Program-made: the position numbers and the translations under genes
In this document: positions 13,275 to 22,809 of the stretch, piece by piece
Numbering within the stretch: position 1 is the first letter of the stretch
Layout of the letters: each line of letters opens with the position of its first letter
DNA from: Lacticaseibacillus hegangensis
Lineage (GTDB): Bacteria > Bacillota > Bacilli > Lactobacillales > Lactobacillaceae
Assembly: GCF_003946465.1 (NCBI RefSeq)
Contig: NZ_RHOL01000019.1
Coordinates: 1 to 56,082, forward strand
Reading direction: 5' to 3'
Length of the DNA: 56,082 bases
Notes under the pieces: generated by a model
The model's database searches: none
What the model saw: only the letters and a program-made list of their open reading frames with translations
What the model was told of the DNA's origin: nothing

Positions 13275-16061
13275 TTAAGCGACTGCTTGGGCGGCTTTCC
13301 CGAGCCGGCGCCGGTCGATCCATTTGCGTAGCTGTTCGATTAAGAAGATCGGAATTGGAATGGCGAAGAGGAAGAGCCAGTCGGCACCTTGAAGTACGGT
13401 GGTGTTGAAGAGTTCTTGAACCCCTGGCGTCATGGTCAGGAAAGCGAACAGGATGACTTCAAACACGATCCCATACCAGACCCGGCGGTTGGAGAACAGG
13501 CCCACTTGCATGACCGAAGCGGTCTTAGTCCGGCAGTTAAGCGCGTTGGCGATCTGGGAGAAGACGATCGCGCCGAGCACCATGGTGGTTGCCCGTGAGT
13601 AAACCTGACCGGAGGCTGCTAAGGCAATGCTTGGCCAGCCGTTTTGGACGTTGACGAAGAAGTAAGCAAACGTCGAAACGACTGAACTGATCAGACCATA
13701 CCAGAGGAACGCTTTCCAGACGACGGATTTGTTCATCAGGTGCGCATTCTTAGCGCGCGGCGGCTGCTGCATGATCCCAGGTTCAGCGCGTTCAGAACCC
13801 AGACCCAACGCAGGCAGCATGTCGGTCCCAAGGTCAACGGTCAGAATCTGCATGACGGTCATTGGCAGTGGAATCAAGCCGCCAGAGAACAGGAACAAGG
13901 CTGATGGCACCGCTTCTGGCACGTTCGAGGTGAGAATGTAGGTCAGGAACTTTTGCAGGTTGGAGTAAACGGTCCGACCTTCTTCAATCGCCGCAACGAT
14001 TGAAGCAAAGTTATCATCGGTGAGGATCATGTCTGCGGCATCCTTAGCAACATCCGTGCCAGTGACCCCCATGGCGACGCCGATATCGGCCTTCTTCAAC
14101 GCTGGGGCATCGTTGACCCCGTCACCGGTGGAAGCGACGATTTCGCCGTTCTTCTGCAGCGTGGATACAATCTTGTACTTCTGTTCAGGGGCGACCCGGG
14201 CAAAGATGATTTCACCCTTCAGCGCATCCTGCAGTTCGGCTTCACTCATGGCCTCAAGCTCGGTACCAGTAACGACCCGGGCCTTGTCTGAGGTCAACCC
14301 GATTTTAACCGCGATCGACTTGGCGGTCAGGGAAGAGTCCCCGGTGACCATGATGATCTTGATGTTGGCTTCGTGGCACTTCTTGACCGCGTCGTAAATT
14401 TCTGGACGCGGCGGGTCAGCCATCACAGTTAACCCGACGAAGGTCAAGTGGTTTTCAGCTTCTTCAATCGTCATCGCGTCCAGCTGCTTTTCTTGGTCTG
14501 CTTCAGCCGGGATTTCCCGGTAGGCAGCCGCCAGGGAGCGCAGGCCCAACTTTGCGTACTTAGTGTTGGCAACGTCGATGGCGCGACGGTCGTCTTCGGT
14601 GATTGGCCGGACTTTGCCGTCGACTTGAATCGTGTCGCACTGGTGAACAATGTCAGACAGGGAGCCCTTGACGCAAATGGCCAAGGTCGAGTCATTGATC
14701 TGATGCACCGTGCTCATCCGCTTGCGGTCGGAATCAAATGGGAATTCCTTGAGCCGCGGCGTTTCTTTGGTGGCAGCCGCCAGGTCGAAGCCGGCTTTTT
14801 GAGCCAAGATGACCAAAGCAGCTTCGGTTGGGGTACCCAAAATCTTGGGCTTCCCGTTTTCCTTGTCCTGCTGGACTTGGGTGTCGTTGTTCAAGGAGGA
14901 GACGCGCACCAGCAGGCCAAGCTCTGGTTCCTTCATCGGGTCGACTTTTTGCCCGTCCAATTCGATGTGACCATTGTTCACATAGCCCTGACCCGTAACT
15001 TTGTATTCCTTGCTGCGAGTCCAGACGTGATTGACAGTCATTTGGTTTTGCGTCAGTGTCCCGGTTTTATCCGAGCAGATGACGGTGGTCTCGCCAAGGG
15101 TTTCAACGGAGTTCAGATCCTTGACCAGCGCGTGTTTCTTGGCCATGCGCGTGACGCCTTGCGCCAGGCTCAAGGAAACGGTCGGGAGCAAGCCCTCAGG
15201 AATGAAGGCGACGATCATGCCCAGCGCAAAGATAAAGGCCTTGGCGACGGGGTAGTGGACGAAGAAAATTGAGGCAACGAAAAATGCGACGCCGATCCCG
15301 ATGGCAATGATAGAAATCTGGCGAGTCAGGTGATCCAGTTCAATGGCCAACGGGCTCTTGGCCTTTTCCTGCTGCTGGGTCAGCGCCGCGATTTTACCGA
15401 ACTCAGTGTGCATCCCAGTGGCGATCGCGACCGCCTTACCGGTGCCGGCACCAATCGTGGTCCCAGCGTAAATCAGGTTGCTTTCGGCAAATTGACCCTC
15501 GCCTGGGTCGTACTTCACAAACTTGGACTCTGGCACGGATTCACCAGTCAGCGCGCTTTGGTCGACCTGCATCGAAGTTGCTTCGATCAACCGGGCATCA
15601 ACTGGAATCGCGTTACCGGCTTGAAGCATAAAGACGTCACCTGGCACCAGCTCGGTCGCGTTTTTCTGCTCCAACTTACCATCGCGGTAAACCTGGGTGA
15701 ATGTTGGCAGCATGGCCATCAACGAATCAGTGGCCTTTTTCGCCTGAAATTGTTGCCAGTAGCTGAACAGGCCGTTGATGATGTCAACCAACCAGATCGC
15801 GATCCCCAGTTCAAGTGTCCCGGAAAAGATCGCCACAAACCCCGAGACCCACAGAAGAATCGCCATCAAACTGGTGAAGTTCTTGATGAATGCTTTGAAG
15901 CGTGATTCTCCCTGAGCTTTGGTGATCGTATTATCCCCGTACTGGGTGAGCCGCTTTTTTGCTTCGGCCTCACTAAGCCCAGTGGCGGTGGTGTTGAGGT
16001 CCTTCAAGACCTCATCGGGTGAATCAGTCGCGTACTGCGCTTTTTTTTCTGTTGCAGACAT
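13275..16061 (-). CDS. P-type cation-transporting ATPase (type II)
   Basis: 928 aa, full length. An N-terminal cation-ATPase domain leads to the actuator motif LTGES, the phosphorylation site CSDKTGTLTQNQMTV, the MVTGD hinge and GDGVNDAP. The M4 motif is PEGLLPTVSLSLAQG, and ALVKDLNSVETLGETTVICS precedes the phosphorylated Asp. These resemble type IIC (Na+/K+-type) pumps more than SERCA, where the motif is PEGLP. It exports or exchanges a cation across the membrane; the ion (Na+, K+, Ca2+ or Mn2+) cannot be decided. The ribosome site is GTGGAGG. A long leader with a terminator-like hairpin precedes it, suggesting control by attenuation. Confidence 0.92.
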   Translation of the reverse strand: MSATEKKAQYATDSPDEVLKDLNTTATGLSEAEAKKRLTQYGDNTITKAQGESRFKAFIKNFTSLMAILLWVSGFVAIFSGTLELGIAIWLVDIINGLFSYWQQFQAKKATDSLMAMLPTFTQVYRDGKLEQKNATELVPGDVFMLQAGNAIPVDARLIEATSMQVDQSALTGESVPESKFVKYDPGEGQFAESNLIYAGTTIGAGTGKAVAIATGMHTEFGKIAALTQQQEKAKSPLAIELDHLTRQISIIAIGIGVAFFVASIFFVHYPVAKAFIFALGMIVAFIPEGLLPTVSLSLAQGVTRMAKKHALVKDLNSVETLGETTVICSDKTGTLTQNQMTVNHVWTRSKEYKVTGQGYVNNGHIELDGQKVDPMKEPELGLLVRVSSLNNDTQVQQDKENGKPKILGTPTEAALVILAQKAGFDLAAATKETPRLKEFPFDSDRKRMSTVHQINDSTLAICVKGSLSDIVHQCDTIQVDGKVRPITEDDRRAIDVANTKYAKLGLRSLAAAYREIPAEADQEKQLDAMTIEEAENHLTFVGLTVMADPPRPEIYDAVKKCHEANIKIIMVTGDSSLTAKSIAVKIGLTSDKARVVTGTELEAMSEAELQDALKGEIIFARVAPEQKYKIVSTLQKNGEIVASTGDGVNDAPALKKADIGVAMGVTGTDVAKDAADMILTDDNFASIVAAIEEGRTVYSNLQKFLTYILTSNVPEAVPSALFLFSGGLIPLPMTVMQILTVDLGTDMLPALGLGSERAEPGIMQQPPRAKNAHLMNKSVVWKAFLWYGLISSVVSTFAYFFVNVQNGWPSIALAASGQVYSRATTMVLGAIVFSQIANALNCRTKTASVMQVGLFSNRRVWYGIVFEVILFAFLTMTPGVQELFNTTVLQGADWLFLFAIPIPIFLIEQLRKWIDRRRLGKAAQAVA

Positions 16062-16165
16062 AATCTATCTAACCTCCACGTTTCGGCAAGCGCCGAAAAA
16101 ATGGCCCGGCTGGGCCGGGCACCCCAAACTTTACGGACCATAAAGCCGCATGGTTCATAGGGACA
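16062..16165 (-). promoter_or_regulatory. Structured 5' leader with an internal terminator-like hairpin
   Basis: Reading the minus strand: a hairpin CTTTATGG/CCGTAAAG, then GCCCGGC-CCA-GCCGGGC followed by CATTTTTT, then TTCGGC-GCTT-GCCGAA directly before the GTGGAGG ribosome site. The GC hairpin plus T run is a textbook intrinsic terminator inside the leader. A possible -10 (TAGAAT) lies around 16170. I tested the sequence by eye against the manganese (yybP-ykoY) riboswitch and did not see its conserved core. Confidence 0.5.
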
Positions 16166-16296
16166 TTCTAACGCTTTGCGCGAAATTGAACACCCATTTT
16201 TGCGCTTTGTTCAAGCGGGTTAAACGCATGCACGCAAAACGCCAGCCGACTCGCGCTGGCGGGCCAAACTGGCGTGCAGACAAAATGAGAAAAAGA

Positions 16297-17721
16297 TTAA
16301 TTTGCGTGGATCAAATCACGGAGTTCACCGATCAGCTCGTTGGGATGGCGAGTAGCGCGCGCCACGGTTTTGATGTTCAGCAGGTCCATGGCGGTCAGGT
16401 TATGTGAGATGGAATTCTTGCCATAAGAGCCCGTCCCTAGCGTCAGCGACGGGGTCAAGTGGTTGAACAAACCGCCAATTCCGCCCAAGGACGCAGGCGA
16501 GTTGACCAGAATCCGGCACGCTGGCATGCGTTCACCAAACGCGGCGATCACTTTTTCGTCGGTGGTGTGAAGCGCCGCGGTGTGGCCGAGGCCGCCATAG
16601 TTAAGCAGGCCTTGGCACAGGTTGAAGGCGCTGGCCTGGTCATTGGCGATGTACAGGCCGAGCACTGGGCACAACTTCTCCCCAGACAGCGGGAAGTTCT
16701 GGCCAATCCCATCAAGTTTGGCAATCAGCAATTTGGTGCCTTTCGGGACTGTAATGCCGGCCAGCCGCGCGATTTTCTCGGCACTTTGACCGGCAATCGG
16801 GCCGCGTACGGTGTGTCTTTGCGGATCGATGACGGTCCGGCTGAGCTGCGCGATTTCACTTTCAGGCACAAAGTAGGCACCGCGCTGGCTGAACGCCTTG
16901 CGAACAGCCGGGTAAATGGCCCGATCGACAACGATGCTGTTTTCTGAGGCGCAGACCATCGAGTTGTCAAAAGACTTACTTAATAGGATATCGTTGACCG
17001 CTGAAGCGATGTCCGCGGTCTTTTCTATATAGGCAGGGGCGTTGCCCGGGCCGACGCCCAGGGCGGGCTTACCAGTCGAATAGGCGGCTTTGACGAGACT
17101 CGGCCCGCCGGTCGCCAGCACCAGTGCGACGCCTTGATGATTCATGAGGGCACTAGACGCCTCGATGCTGGGGTGGTGAATGCATTGAATGAGGCCGGCT
17201 GGGGCTCCGGCCTTGACCGCGGCAGCTTCGAGGATTTTGACTGTGGCGGCGCCGCACTGCTGGGCCTGTGGGTGCAGGCCGAAGATGATGGCATTGCGGG
17301 TTTTAAGTGCGAGAATGGCTTTAAAAATAACTGTGGAGGTCGGGTTGGTCACAGGGGTGACGCCGGCCAAAATGCCGAGTGGTTCTGCGTATTTAGTCAG
17401 TCCGTTGACGCGGTCTTCCTCAATCATGCCGACGGTTTTCACATCTTTGATCGAATTCCAGATGTATTGGCTCGCGTAGATGTTTTTGATGGCCTTGTCT
17501 TCGGCATTGCCGCGGCCGGTTTCCTTCCAAGCGAGAAATGCCAAGTCCTTGGCGTGCGCACGGGCGGCGGCTGTCACCGCCTGGGTGATGTTGTCGACTT
17601 GCTTCTGGGTGAATCGAGAGTAGGTGTTGAACGCGAGCTGAGCCGTGCTGACCAATGTGTTGACTTCGGTGCTTGGGTCTGCCTGATATTCCGCGTGTTT
17701 CATTGCAGCAACTTTTGCCAT
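16297..17721 (-). CDS. CoA-acylating acetaldehyde dehydrogenase (AdhE N-domain / EutE-like)
   Basis: 474 aa. It matches the aldehyde-dehydrogenase half of bifunctional AdhE: PLGILAGVTPVTNPTSTVIF, the GKPALGVGPGNAPAYI glycine region, and catalytic Cys in SFDNSMVCASENS. The family interconverts acetyl-CoA + NADH and acetaldehyde + CoA. The iron-dependent alcohol dehydrogenase half of AdhE is absent, so it is a stand-alone enzyme. No microcompartment targeting extension or eut/pdu neighbours are seen. GGAAAGG precedes ATG 17721. Possible role in redox balance or ethanol formation with an unlinked alcohol dehydrogenase. Confidence 0.9.
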   Translation of the reverse strand: MAKVAAMKHAEYQADPSTEVNTLVSTAQLAFNTYSRFTQKQVDNITQAVTAAARAHAKDLAFLAWKETGRGNAEDKAIKNIYASQYIWNSIKDVKTVGMIEEDRVNGLTKYAEPLGILAGVTPVTNPTSTVIFKAILALKTRNAIIFGLHPQAQQCGAATVKILEAAAVKAGAPAGLIQCIHHPSIEASSALMNHQGVALVLATGGPSLVKAAYSTGKPALGVGPGNAPAYIEKTADIASAVNDILLSKSFDNSMVCASENSIVVDRAIYPAVRKAFSQRGAYFVPESEIAQLSRTVIDPQRHTVRGPIAGQSAEKIARLAGITVPKGTKLLIAKLDGIGQNFPLSGEKLCPVLGLYIANDQASAFNLCQGLLNYGGLGHTAALHTTDEKVIAAFGERMPACRILVNSPASLGGIGGLFNHLTPSLTLGTGSYGKNSISHNLTAMDLLNIKTVARATRHPNELIGELRDLIHAN

Positions 17722-18029
17722 GATGATCGACCTTTCCGTGTCTGATTACCTTCATCCTAACGTCTTGAAAACAAATGTAAACACGCTGAAAACATGGTAT
17801 AACAGGTGATGAGCGACGTTTCAAACAAGCCTTGGCCAGTGCGCTGATGACGCTCAGGGCACAGTGTCTGTTCATGATTTCACTAGAGGTTCCCATTTTT
17901 TGCAACCGAATACATATTTTCTGAACTGGTACAGAAAAATATTTTGCCGAAACAGGCGCGCAAAAGGGCTGAAAGAACGATGGGGCCGCCGTGGTATAAT
18001 AAGTCGATAATAAAGATGGAGGACAGGCT
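17722..18029. other. Divergent intergenic region (ALDH / cdaA)
   Basis: 308 bp without a gene. It carries the leader of the aldehyde dehydrogenase on the left and the cdaA promoter on the right. An imperfect inverted stretch TGTAAACACGCTGAAAACA (17776-17794) could be a regulator site, but it fits the CcpA consensus poorly. Nothing else is evident. Confidence 0.5.
17992..18000 (+). promoter_or_regulatory. Extended -10 promoter of the cdaA operon
   Basis: TGG-TATAAT; no convincing -35, as is usual for extended -10 promoters. The start would lie about 22 bp before the ribosome site. Confidence 0.6.
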
Positions 18030-18875
18030 ATGCAGGATTTTCTCAGTAATATACTGCGCTGGTCGACAGTGACCAATCTGATCGACATTCTTGTCGTTTG
18101 GTATGTGGTCTATCGCCTGATTATGCTGGTTCGTGGGACCAAGGCCGTCCAGCTGCTCAAGGGCGTGTTCGTGATTGTGGCAATCAAGGTCGTGTCACTG
18201 ATCCTGCAGCTGCACACCGTCGGCTACATGGTCGACATGATCATCACCTGGTCGGTACCCGCAATGGTCATCATTTTCCAACCAGAAATTCGGCGCGGGC
18301 TGGAGCACCTGGGCCGCGGCTCGGTCCTGCCATGGACGCGCACCGACGAGCATCAGCAGGAAGAGCGACTGGTCAAGGAGCTGGACAAGGCCATTCAATA
18401 CATGAGCAAGCGGCGGATTGGCGCTTTGATCACGATTCAGCAAAACACTGGCCTCGAGGATTACATTGAAACGGGGATTCCCATTGATGCGGATGTATCG
18501 GGCGAACTGCTAATCAATATTTTCATTCCCAACACGCCGCTGCATGATGGCGCGGTGATCATTCGCGATAACCGCATCGCCGTCGCCGCCGCCTACCTGC
18601 CGCTTTCGGAAAGCAGCCTAATCCCCAAGGAATTAGGGACTCGGCACCGGGCCGCAGTCGGGATCAGCGAAGTGACCGACGCGCTGACGGTTGTCATCTC
18701 CGAGGAAACAGGCGGGGTGACCGTCACGACCAACAACCATTTGATCCGCGATTTGACGCGGACGGATTACCTGAAGCTGTTCAAGGCTCAGCTGATTCCA
18801 CAAGACACCGAGAAGCAGAATCGGTTCCAGACGTTCTTCTCTGATTTAAAGCGCAAGGGAGGGACCAAACGATGA
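18030..18875 (+). CDS. cdaA: Diadenylate cyclase CdaA
   Basis: 281 aa. It makes cyclic di-AMP from two ATP at the membrane, controlling potassium and osmotic balance and cell-wall homeostasis. Three N-terminal hydrophobic segments (about 10-80) precede the DAC domain (about 95-250), which has the catalytic DGA (LHDGAVIIRDNRI) and RHR (GTRHRAAVGIS) motifs. GGAGGACAGGCT precedes ATG 18030. It overlaps cdaR by 4 bp in the conserved cdaA-cdaR-glmM order, which couples the signal with the peptidoglycan precursor enzyme. Confidence 0.96.
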   Translation: MQDFLSNILRWSTVTNLIDILVVWYVVYRLIMLVRGTKAVQLLKGVFVIVAIKVVSLILQLHTVGYMVDMIITWSVPAMVIIFQPEIRRGLEHLGRGSVLPWTRTDEHQQEERLVKELDKAIQYMSKRRIGALITIQQNTGLEDYIETGIPIDADVSGELLINIFIPNTPLHDGAVIIRDNRIAVAAAYLPLSESSLIPKELGTRHRAAVGISEVTDALTVVISEETGGVTVTTNNHLIRDLTRTDYLKLFKAQLIPQDTEKQNRFQTFFSDLKRKGGTKR

Positions 18876-19933
18876 AATTTGACTTTAGCAAACTCTGGGA
18901 CAGCAAGTGGTTCTACCGGGTCCTCGCCTTAGTGCTCGCCATCGCGCTTTTCGGTTACGTTAATGCGGAGCAGATCAATCGGGCACAGAATAATGGCAAC
19001 AATGGCGCCGCAGTCACGGCGACGACCAAACGCACGCTGCGAGTGCCCTTGGAGTTAAAAGCGGACACCGACAAGTATTTCATCACCGGTTATCCGCAGC
19101 GGGTGACGGTGGATCTGGAAGGCAGCACCAGTTTGGTTACCATGACTGCCAACACGTTAAATTTCCGTGTTGTCGCGGATCTGACTGGCCTTGGTGTGGG
19201 CACCCACACCGTCCGGCTCAAGGAGCAGGGATTGAACAAGGACCTCACTTACGCCATCAAGCCGCGGACCATTAAAGTGACGATTCAGGATCGGCGCACG
19301 CGCAAGATGCCGATTCAAGTCAAGTACAATGCAGATAGTCTGGCGCCCGGTTACAGTGCGGATACGGCCCAGTTGAGTTCGGAAACGGCTGAGGTCACCG
19401 GCGGTAAAGGCGAAATCAACCGGGTCTACCAAGTGGTCGCGAACCTGGTGATGACGCGCAACACCAAAGCCGACGTCGATCAAGAAGTCCTGCTTCAGGC
19501 GCTGGATGAGGACGGCAACACATTGAACGTGGTCCTTTCTCCAGCGACAGTTCACGTTCACCTGCCAGTCAGTCTGCCGAGCAAGAAGGTCGCGGTGGTC
19601 TTGAAGCAAACCGGGACGGTGCCCCATGGCACCAGCTTCACGTTGAATACTGACACCACGACTGCCACGATTTATGGCACACGCGCGGCACTGAAAAAAA
19701 TTGACACGCTGACCGTGCCAATCGATATTTCAAAAATCAATAAGAGCACCTCCCTGACGGTTCGCCTGAGCACGGCGGCCACTGGGATTGTTTCCAGTGA
19801 TCCGCGGACCATCAAGGTTCAGGTGACCCTGATGACGGATCCCACTGCCGGCGGTACCGGCGCAAGCGAGTCGAGCAGCAGTAGTGACTCGACCAGCGTC
19901 TCGAGCGCATCGAGCAGTTCTGTGGAAAAATAA
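18872..19933 (+). CDS. cdaR: CdaA regulator CdaR (YbbR-domain protein)
   Basis: 353 aa. One N-terminal membrane anchor (WFYRVLALVLAIALFGYV) is followed by three or four extracytoplasmic YbbR repeats, each with a pattern like VPLELKADTDKYFITGYPQRVTV. It binds CdaA and tunes its activity. The C-terminal tail is a low-complexity Ser/Thr stretch, presumably crossing the wall. It overlaps cdaA by 4 bp; glmM follows after 36 bp. Confidence 0.94.
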   Translation: MKFDFSKLWDSKWFYRVLALVLAIALFGYVNAEQINRAQNNGNNGAAVTATTKRTLRVPLELKADTDKYFITGYPQRVTVDLEGSTSLVTMTANTLNFRVVADLTGLGVGTHTVRLKEQGLNKDLTYAIKPRTIKVTIQDRRTRKMPIQVKYNADSLAPGYSADTAQLSSETAEVTGGKGEINRVYQVVANLVMTRNTKADVDQEVLLQALDEDGNTLNVVLSPATVHVHLPVSLPSKKVAVVLKQTGTVPHGTSFTLNTDTTTATIYGTRAALKKIDTLTVPIDISKINKSTSLTVRLSTAATGIVSSDPRTIKVQVTLMTDPTAGGTGASESSSSSDSTSVSSASSSSVEK

Positions 19934-19969
19934 ATCAACCATAAAAAATTCAGAAATGAGGCATTTGGC

Positions 19970-21331
19970 ATGACGAAGTATTTTGGCACTGACGGGGTTC
20001 GAGGTATCGCAAATCAGGAGCTGAGTCCGGAGCTCGCGTTTCGGCTTGGGCGCTGCGGCGGGTACGTACTGACTGAGCACGCGAAGGACACGGCAAAAAA
20101 GCCCTTGGTGCTGGTTGCTCGCGATACCCGTGCATCTGGTGAAATGCTGGCCGAATCTCTGATCTCAGGCCTGCTGTCGGTGGGCATTGAGGTGCTGTCA
20201 CTGGGCGTCATCACGACGCCTGCAGTGGCCTATCTGATCAAGGTGCAAAGCGCCGACGCCGGCATTCAGATTTCCGCCAGTCACAACCCGGCAGAAGACA
20301 ATGGCATCAAATTCTTCGGCCCGGATGGCTACAAGCTGTCAGATGAAACCGAAGATGAGATCGAAGCCTTGCTGGATGCCCCGGAGGATACCTTGCCGCG
20401 CCCGGCGGCCGAGGGTCTGGGCCACGTCAATGACTATCCTGAAGGCGCACTCAAGTACACTCAGTTTCTCGAGCAGACCTTGTCAGATGATTTGACCGGG
20501 ATTCACGTCGCACTGGATGCGGCGAACGGGGCCACGAGCGCTTTGGTGGCGCGTCTGTTTGCTGATCTGGACACGGAGTTTGACACCATGGCGACCCACC
20601 CTGACGGCATCAATATCAATAAGGGCGTTGGCTCGACGCATCCGGAGGCGCTGGCCAAGTTTGTGGTCGAAAAAGGGGCCCAAGTCGGGCTGGCTTTCGA
20701 TGGTGATGGTGATCGGTGCATCGCGGTGGATGAAAATGGCCAGATCGTTGACGGCGACAAGATCATGTTCATTCTAGGCAGCTACATGAAGGCCCAGGGT
20801 CGACTTAAGCAAGACACTGTCGTGACCACGGTTATGTCCAACCTCGGGATGTACAAGGCGCTTGAAGCAAACGGCATGAAGTCGGTTCAGACCGCAGTTG
20901 GCGACCGGCATGTGTCCGAGGAGATGCGGGCGCACGGGTACAACATCGGCGGCGAGCAAAGCGGCCACGTGATCTTGTTCGATTACCACAACACCGGGGA
21001 TGGCATGCTCACCGGCATTCAGCTGCTGAATGTGATGAAGAAAACGGGCAAGCCGCTGTCCGAACTGGCCGCACCGGTGCACACTTACCCACAAAAGCTG
21101 GTCAACGTTAAAGTTTCGGACAAGAATAACTGGCAACAGTACCCTGCGATCCAGGCCGCAATTGATACGGTCGAAAAAGAGATGGCCGGCGACGGCCGCG
21201 TGCTGGTCCGGCCAAGTGGGACCGAACCGCTGCTCCGGGTGATGGCTGAGGCTAAAACCACAGACCTGGTCAATCAGTATGTCGATCAGATTGTCGCCGT
21301 CGTCAAAAGCGAAATGGGCGGCGAAGCGTAA
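19970..21331 (+). CDS. glmM: Phosphoglucosamine mutase GlmM
   Basis: 453 aa. It converts glucosamine-6-P to glucosamine-1-P for UDP-GlcNAc and peptidoglycan. N-terminal YFGTDGVRG, the active-site phosphoserine Ser104 in ISASHNP, the Mg-binding loop FDGDGDRC, the sugar-binding GGEQSGH and the C-terminal phosphate loop [11 protein letters not shown] are all intact. The stop codon TAA shares its last two bases with the 8-bp target duplication of an ISL3-type element, so the gene was missed by the insertion by a hair and remains complete. Its own terminator now lies 1.5 kb downstream, beyond the element. Confidence 0.97.
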   Translation: MTKYFGTDGVRGIANQELSPELAFRLGRCGGYVLTEHAKDTAKKPLVLVARDTRASGEMLAESLISGLLSVGIEVLSLGVITTPAVAYLIKVQSADAGIQISASHNPAEDNGIKFFGPDGYKLSDETEDEIEALLDAPEDTLPRPAAEGLGHVNDYPEGALKYTQFLEQTLSDDLTGIHVALDAANGATSALVARLFADLDTEFDTMATHPDGININKGVGSTHPEALAKFVVEKGAQVGLAFDGDGDRCIAVDENGQIVDGDKIMFILGSYMKAQGRLKQDTVVTTVMSNLGMYKALEANGMKSVQTAVGDRHVSEEMRAHGYNIGGEQSGHVILFDYHNTGDGMLTGIQLLNVMKKTGKPLSELAAPVHTYPQKLVNVKVSDKNNWQQYPAIQAAIDTVEKEMAGDGRVLVRPSGTEPLLRVMAEAKTTDLVNQYVDQIVAVVKSEMGGEA

Positions 21332-21337
21332 AACATT
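21330..21337 (+). repeat. Target-site duplication (left copy)
   Basis: AAAACATT, identical to 22832-22839; its first two bases belong to the glmM stop codon. Confidence 0.9.
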
Positions 21338-21359
21338 GGCTCTTCGTCAAGTGAAGTTG
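21338..21359 (+). repeat. Left terminal inverted repeat of the IS
   Basis: Begins GGCTCTTCGTCAAGTG and ends GAAGTTG; matches the right end at 15 of 22 positions. Confidence 0.8.
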
Positions 21360-21372
21360 CGCATCATTTATG

Positions 21373-21411
21373 AGAGTATCTAGACCTTAATTGGTCTAGG
21401 TACTCTTTTTT
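21373..21411 (+). terminator. Plus-directed terminator carried inside the IS end
   Basis: 14-bp stem AGAGTATCTAGACC / GGTCTAGGTACTCT with a TTAATT loop and a run of six Ts. It stops rightward transcription entering from glmM, so it may now act as the glmM terminator and also shield the transposase. Confidence 0.85.
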
Positions 21412-22687
21412 AAGCTGCCAGGTTGTGGGCTTTGGGGTTAAACCAGACACGCTCAAGGAAAATACGGTTGATAAAGTTATCCCAGTTTTTATAACCATAG
21501 GCAGTGTTCTTGATTTTCTTGATAAGACTGTTAATGCCTTCTAGAAAGCCATTTGAGTAGTCGAACCTCAAGGCGTTCAGGACCTGCTTTTTGTACTTTC
21601 GCAGCGAGGTAATTGATTGATCCATTCGGTTTTGAAGAGGCTTATAGGAGCTTAGAGCCTGATCAAGAGCGACTGCGTCACGCGCTTTGACAGCTGAGAG
21701 GATAGCTTGGTATGTCTCGTATGTGGCGCGAAATGTCGGGGAGAGATCAAGACACTTGGAGACGAGGTTCACTGTGGTTTCGTAATAGCCCACACTCACG
21801 TGGTATGTAGGCCTAACGGCTTCGAGTTCCTCAAAGCGTTTCAGGAACACCTTCCATTCTCGCTTCATGAATCGGTATTCGCCGCTGGTTTTGGGTACGG
21901 TCTTCATGACCTGAACACGCACCATATTGAGAGCAGTAGAGACCATTTGCACGATGTGGAACCTGTCGACGACGACCTTGGCGTTAGGAAACAGGCGTGG
22001 AATCAAGTTAATATAGCCTGCATTTAAGTCTAAGGATACTGTTTTGACCTGTCGGCGTACTTTGAGTGGGAACCGTTCAAAGTACTTGGTGATCTGATAA
22101 GAGGTTCGAGAGGGCAGAATGGCTCCGATTTCACGCGCGTCACTATCAGCCCAGATGAAACTCATCTTGTTTGTGGATTTGAACTCGTCGAATGCTAGGT
22201 GTTTCGGTAACCAAGTCGCTTGGGTGAAATTATGAAGCTCTGCCTCAGCATCTATGATTCGTTGAATCGTTTTATCCGAGACATGATAGCGTTGAGCGAT
22301 GTCTGTCAAAGAATGGTTGGATAATGCCTCATACAGTAGCATGCGGCGCACAGGCTCACTGATTTCGCAGTTGGGGCGGACGTAGTCGGTCTGACTTTGA
22401 AAGATTGAGTGACACCGTTGGCAGCGAAATTTCTGGCATCGCAGTTTCAAGTATGTCGGTCGGTAGCTGAATCCGGGAGCAATGATTCGCGACTGATTAA
22501 ACCCATAACGAACGATCTTATCGGTAAAGCCACAGTTCGGGCAGCAATCTGGACGAGCCTTCAGGTCAGCCGTGTACACAAGTGCGGTCTTATCCTCAAT
22601 CTTCTCGAGCTTCGCGTCCTCCGTGAAAACTATATTTGGGTCTGTAATTTCAAGGGCAAATCGAATAGACTTACTAGTTAGGGACAT
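21410..22687 (-). CDS. ISL3-family transposase
   Basis: 425 aa from ATG 22687, chosen because GGAG lies eight bases upstream; an in-frame GTG nine bases earlier is less likely. N-terminal zinc-ribbon pairs (DCCPNCGFTDKIV and FRCQRCHSIF) and a helix-turn-helix (SLTDIAQRYHVSDKTIQRII) bind the ends. The DDE-type catalytic region includes VSLDLNAGYI, AKVVVDRFHIV and the C-terminal GFLEGINSLIKKIKN, whose Glu is catalytic. The frame is uninterrupted, so the element may be active. Confidence 0.95.
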   Translation of the reverse strand: MSLTSKSIRFALEITDPNIVFTEDAKLEKIEDKTALVYTADLKARPDCCPNCGFTDKIVRYGFNQSRIIAPGFSYRPTYLKLRCQKFRCQRCHSIFQSQTDYVRPNCEISEPVRRMLLYEALSNHSLTDIAQRYHVSDKTIQRIIDAEAELHNFTQATWLPKHLAFDEFKSTNKMSFIWADSDAREIGAILPSRTSYQITKYFERFPLKVRRQVKTVSLDLNAGYINLIPRLFPNAKVVVDRFHIVQMVSTALNMVRVQVMKTVPKTSGEYRFMKREWKVFLKRFEELEAVRPTYHVSVGYYETTVNLVSKCLDLSPTFRATYETYQAILSAVKARDAVALDQALSSYKPLQNRMDQSITSLRKYKKQVLNALRFDYSNGFLEGINSLIKKIKNTAYGYKNWDNFINRIFLERVWFNPKAHNLAA

Positions 22688-22809
22688 TACACACACTCCA
22701 TTTCTAATTTCTTTGGTCGGAGAGCAGACAAGGGATAGTGTAATGTCCTCTTTGTGTGCTCAGACATAAAAATGGTATATAAAAAGGAGTTTCCAGGCAA
22801 CCCGCCTTT

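Noticed and set aside
14448-15272. 274-aa open frame on the plus strand
   Set aside because: It is antisense to the P-type ATPase gene, whose motifs are unmistakable; the open frame is a by-product of high G+C content.
16062-16165. yybP-ykoY manganese riboswitch before the P-type ATPase
   Set aside because: The leader is terminator-bearing, but I could not find the conserved GGGGAGUA-type core or the paired junction.
17776-17794. CcpA (cre) site upstream of the aldehyde dehydrogenase
   Set aside because: TGTAAACACGCTGAAAACA resembles a palindrome but does not meet the cre consensus at the central CG position.
17420-18088. 222-aa open frame on the minus strand spanning the ALDH start
   Set aside because: It runs through the cdaA promoter and into the ALDH gene in another frame; no ribosome site or domain.
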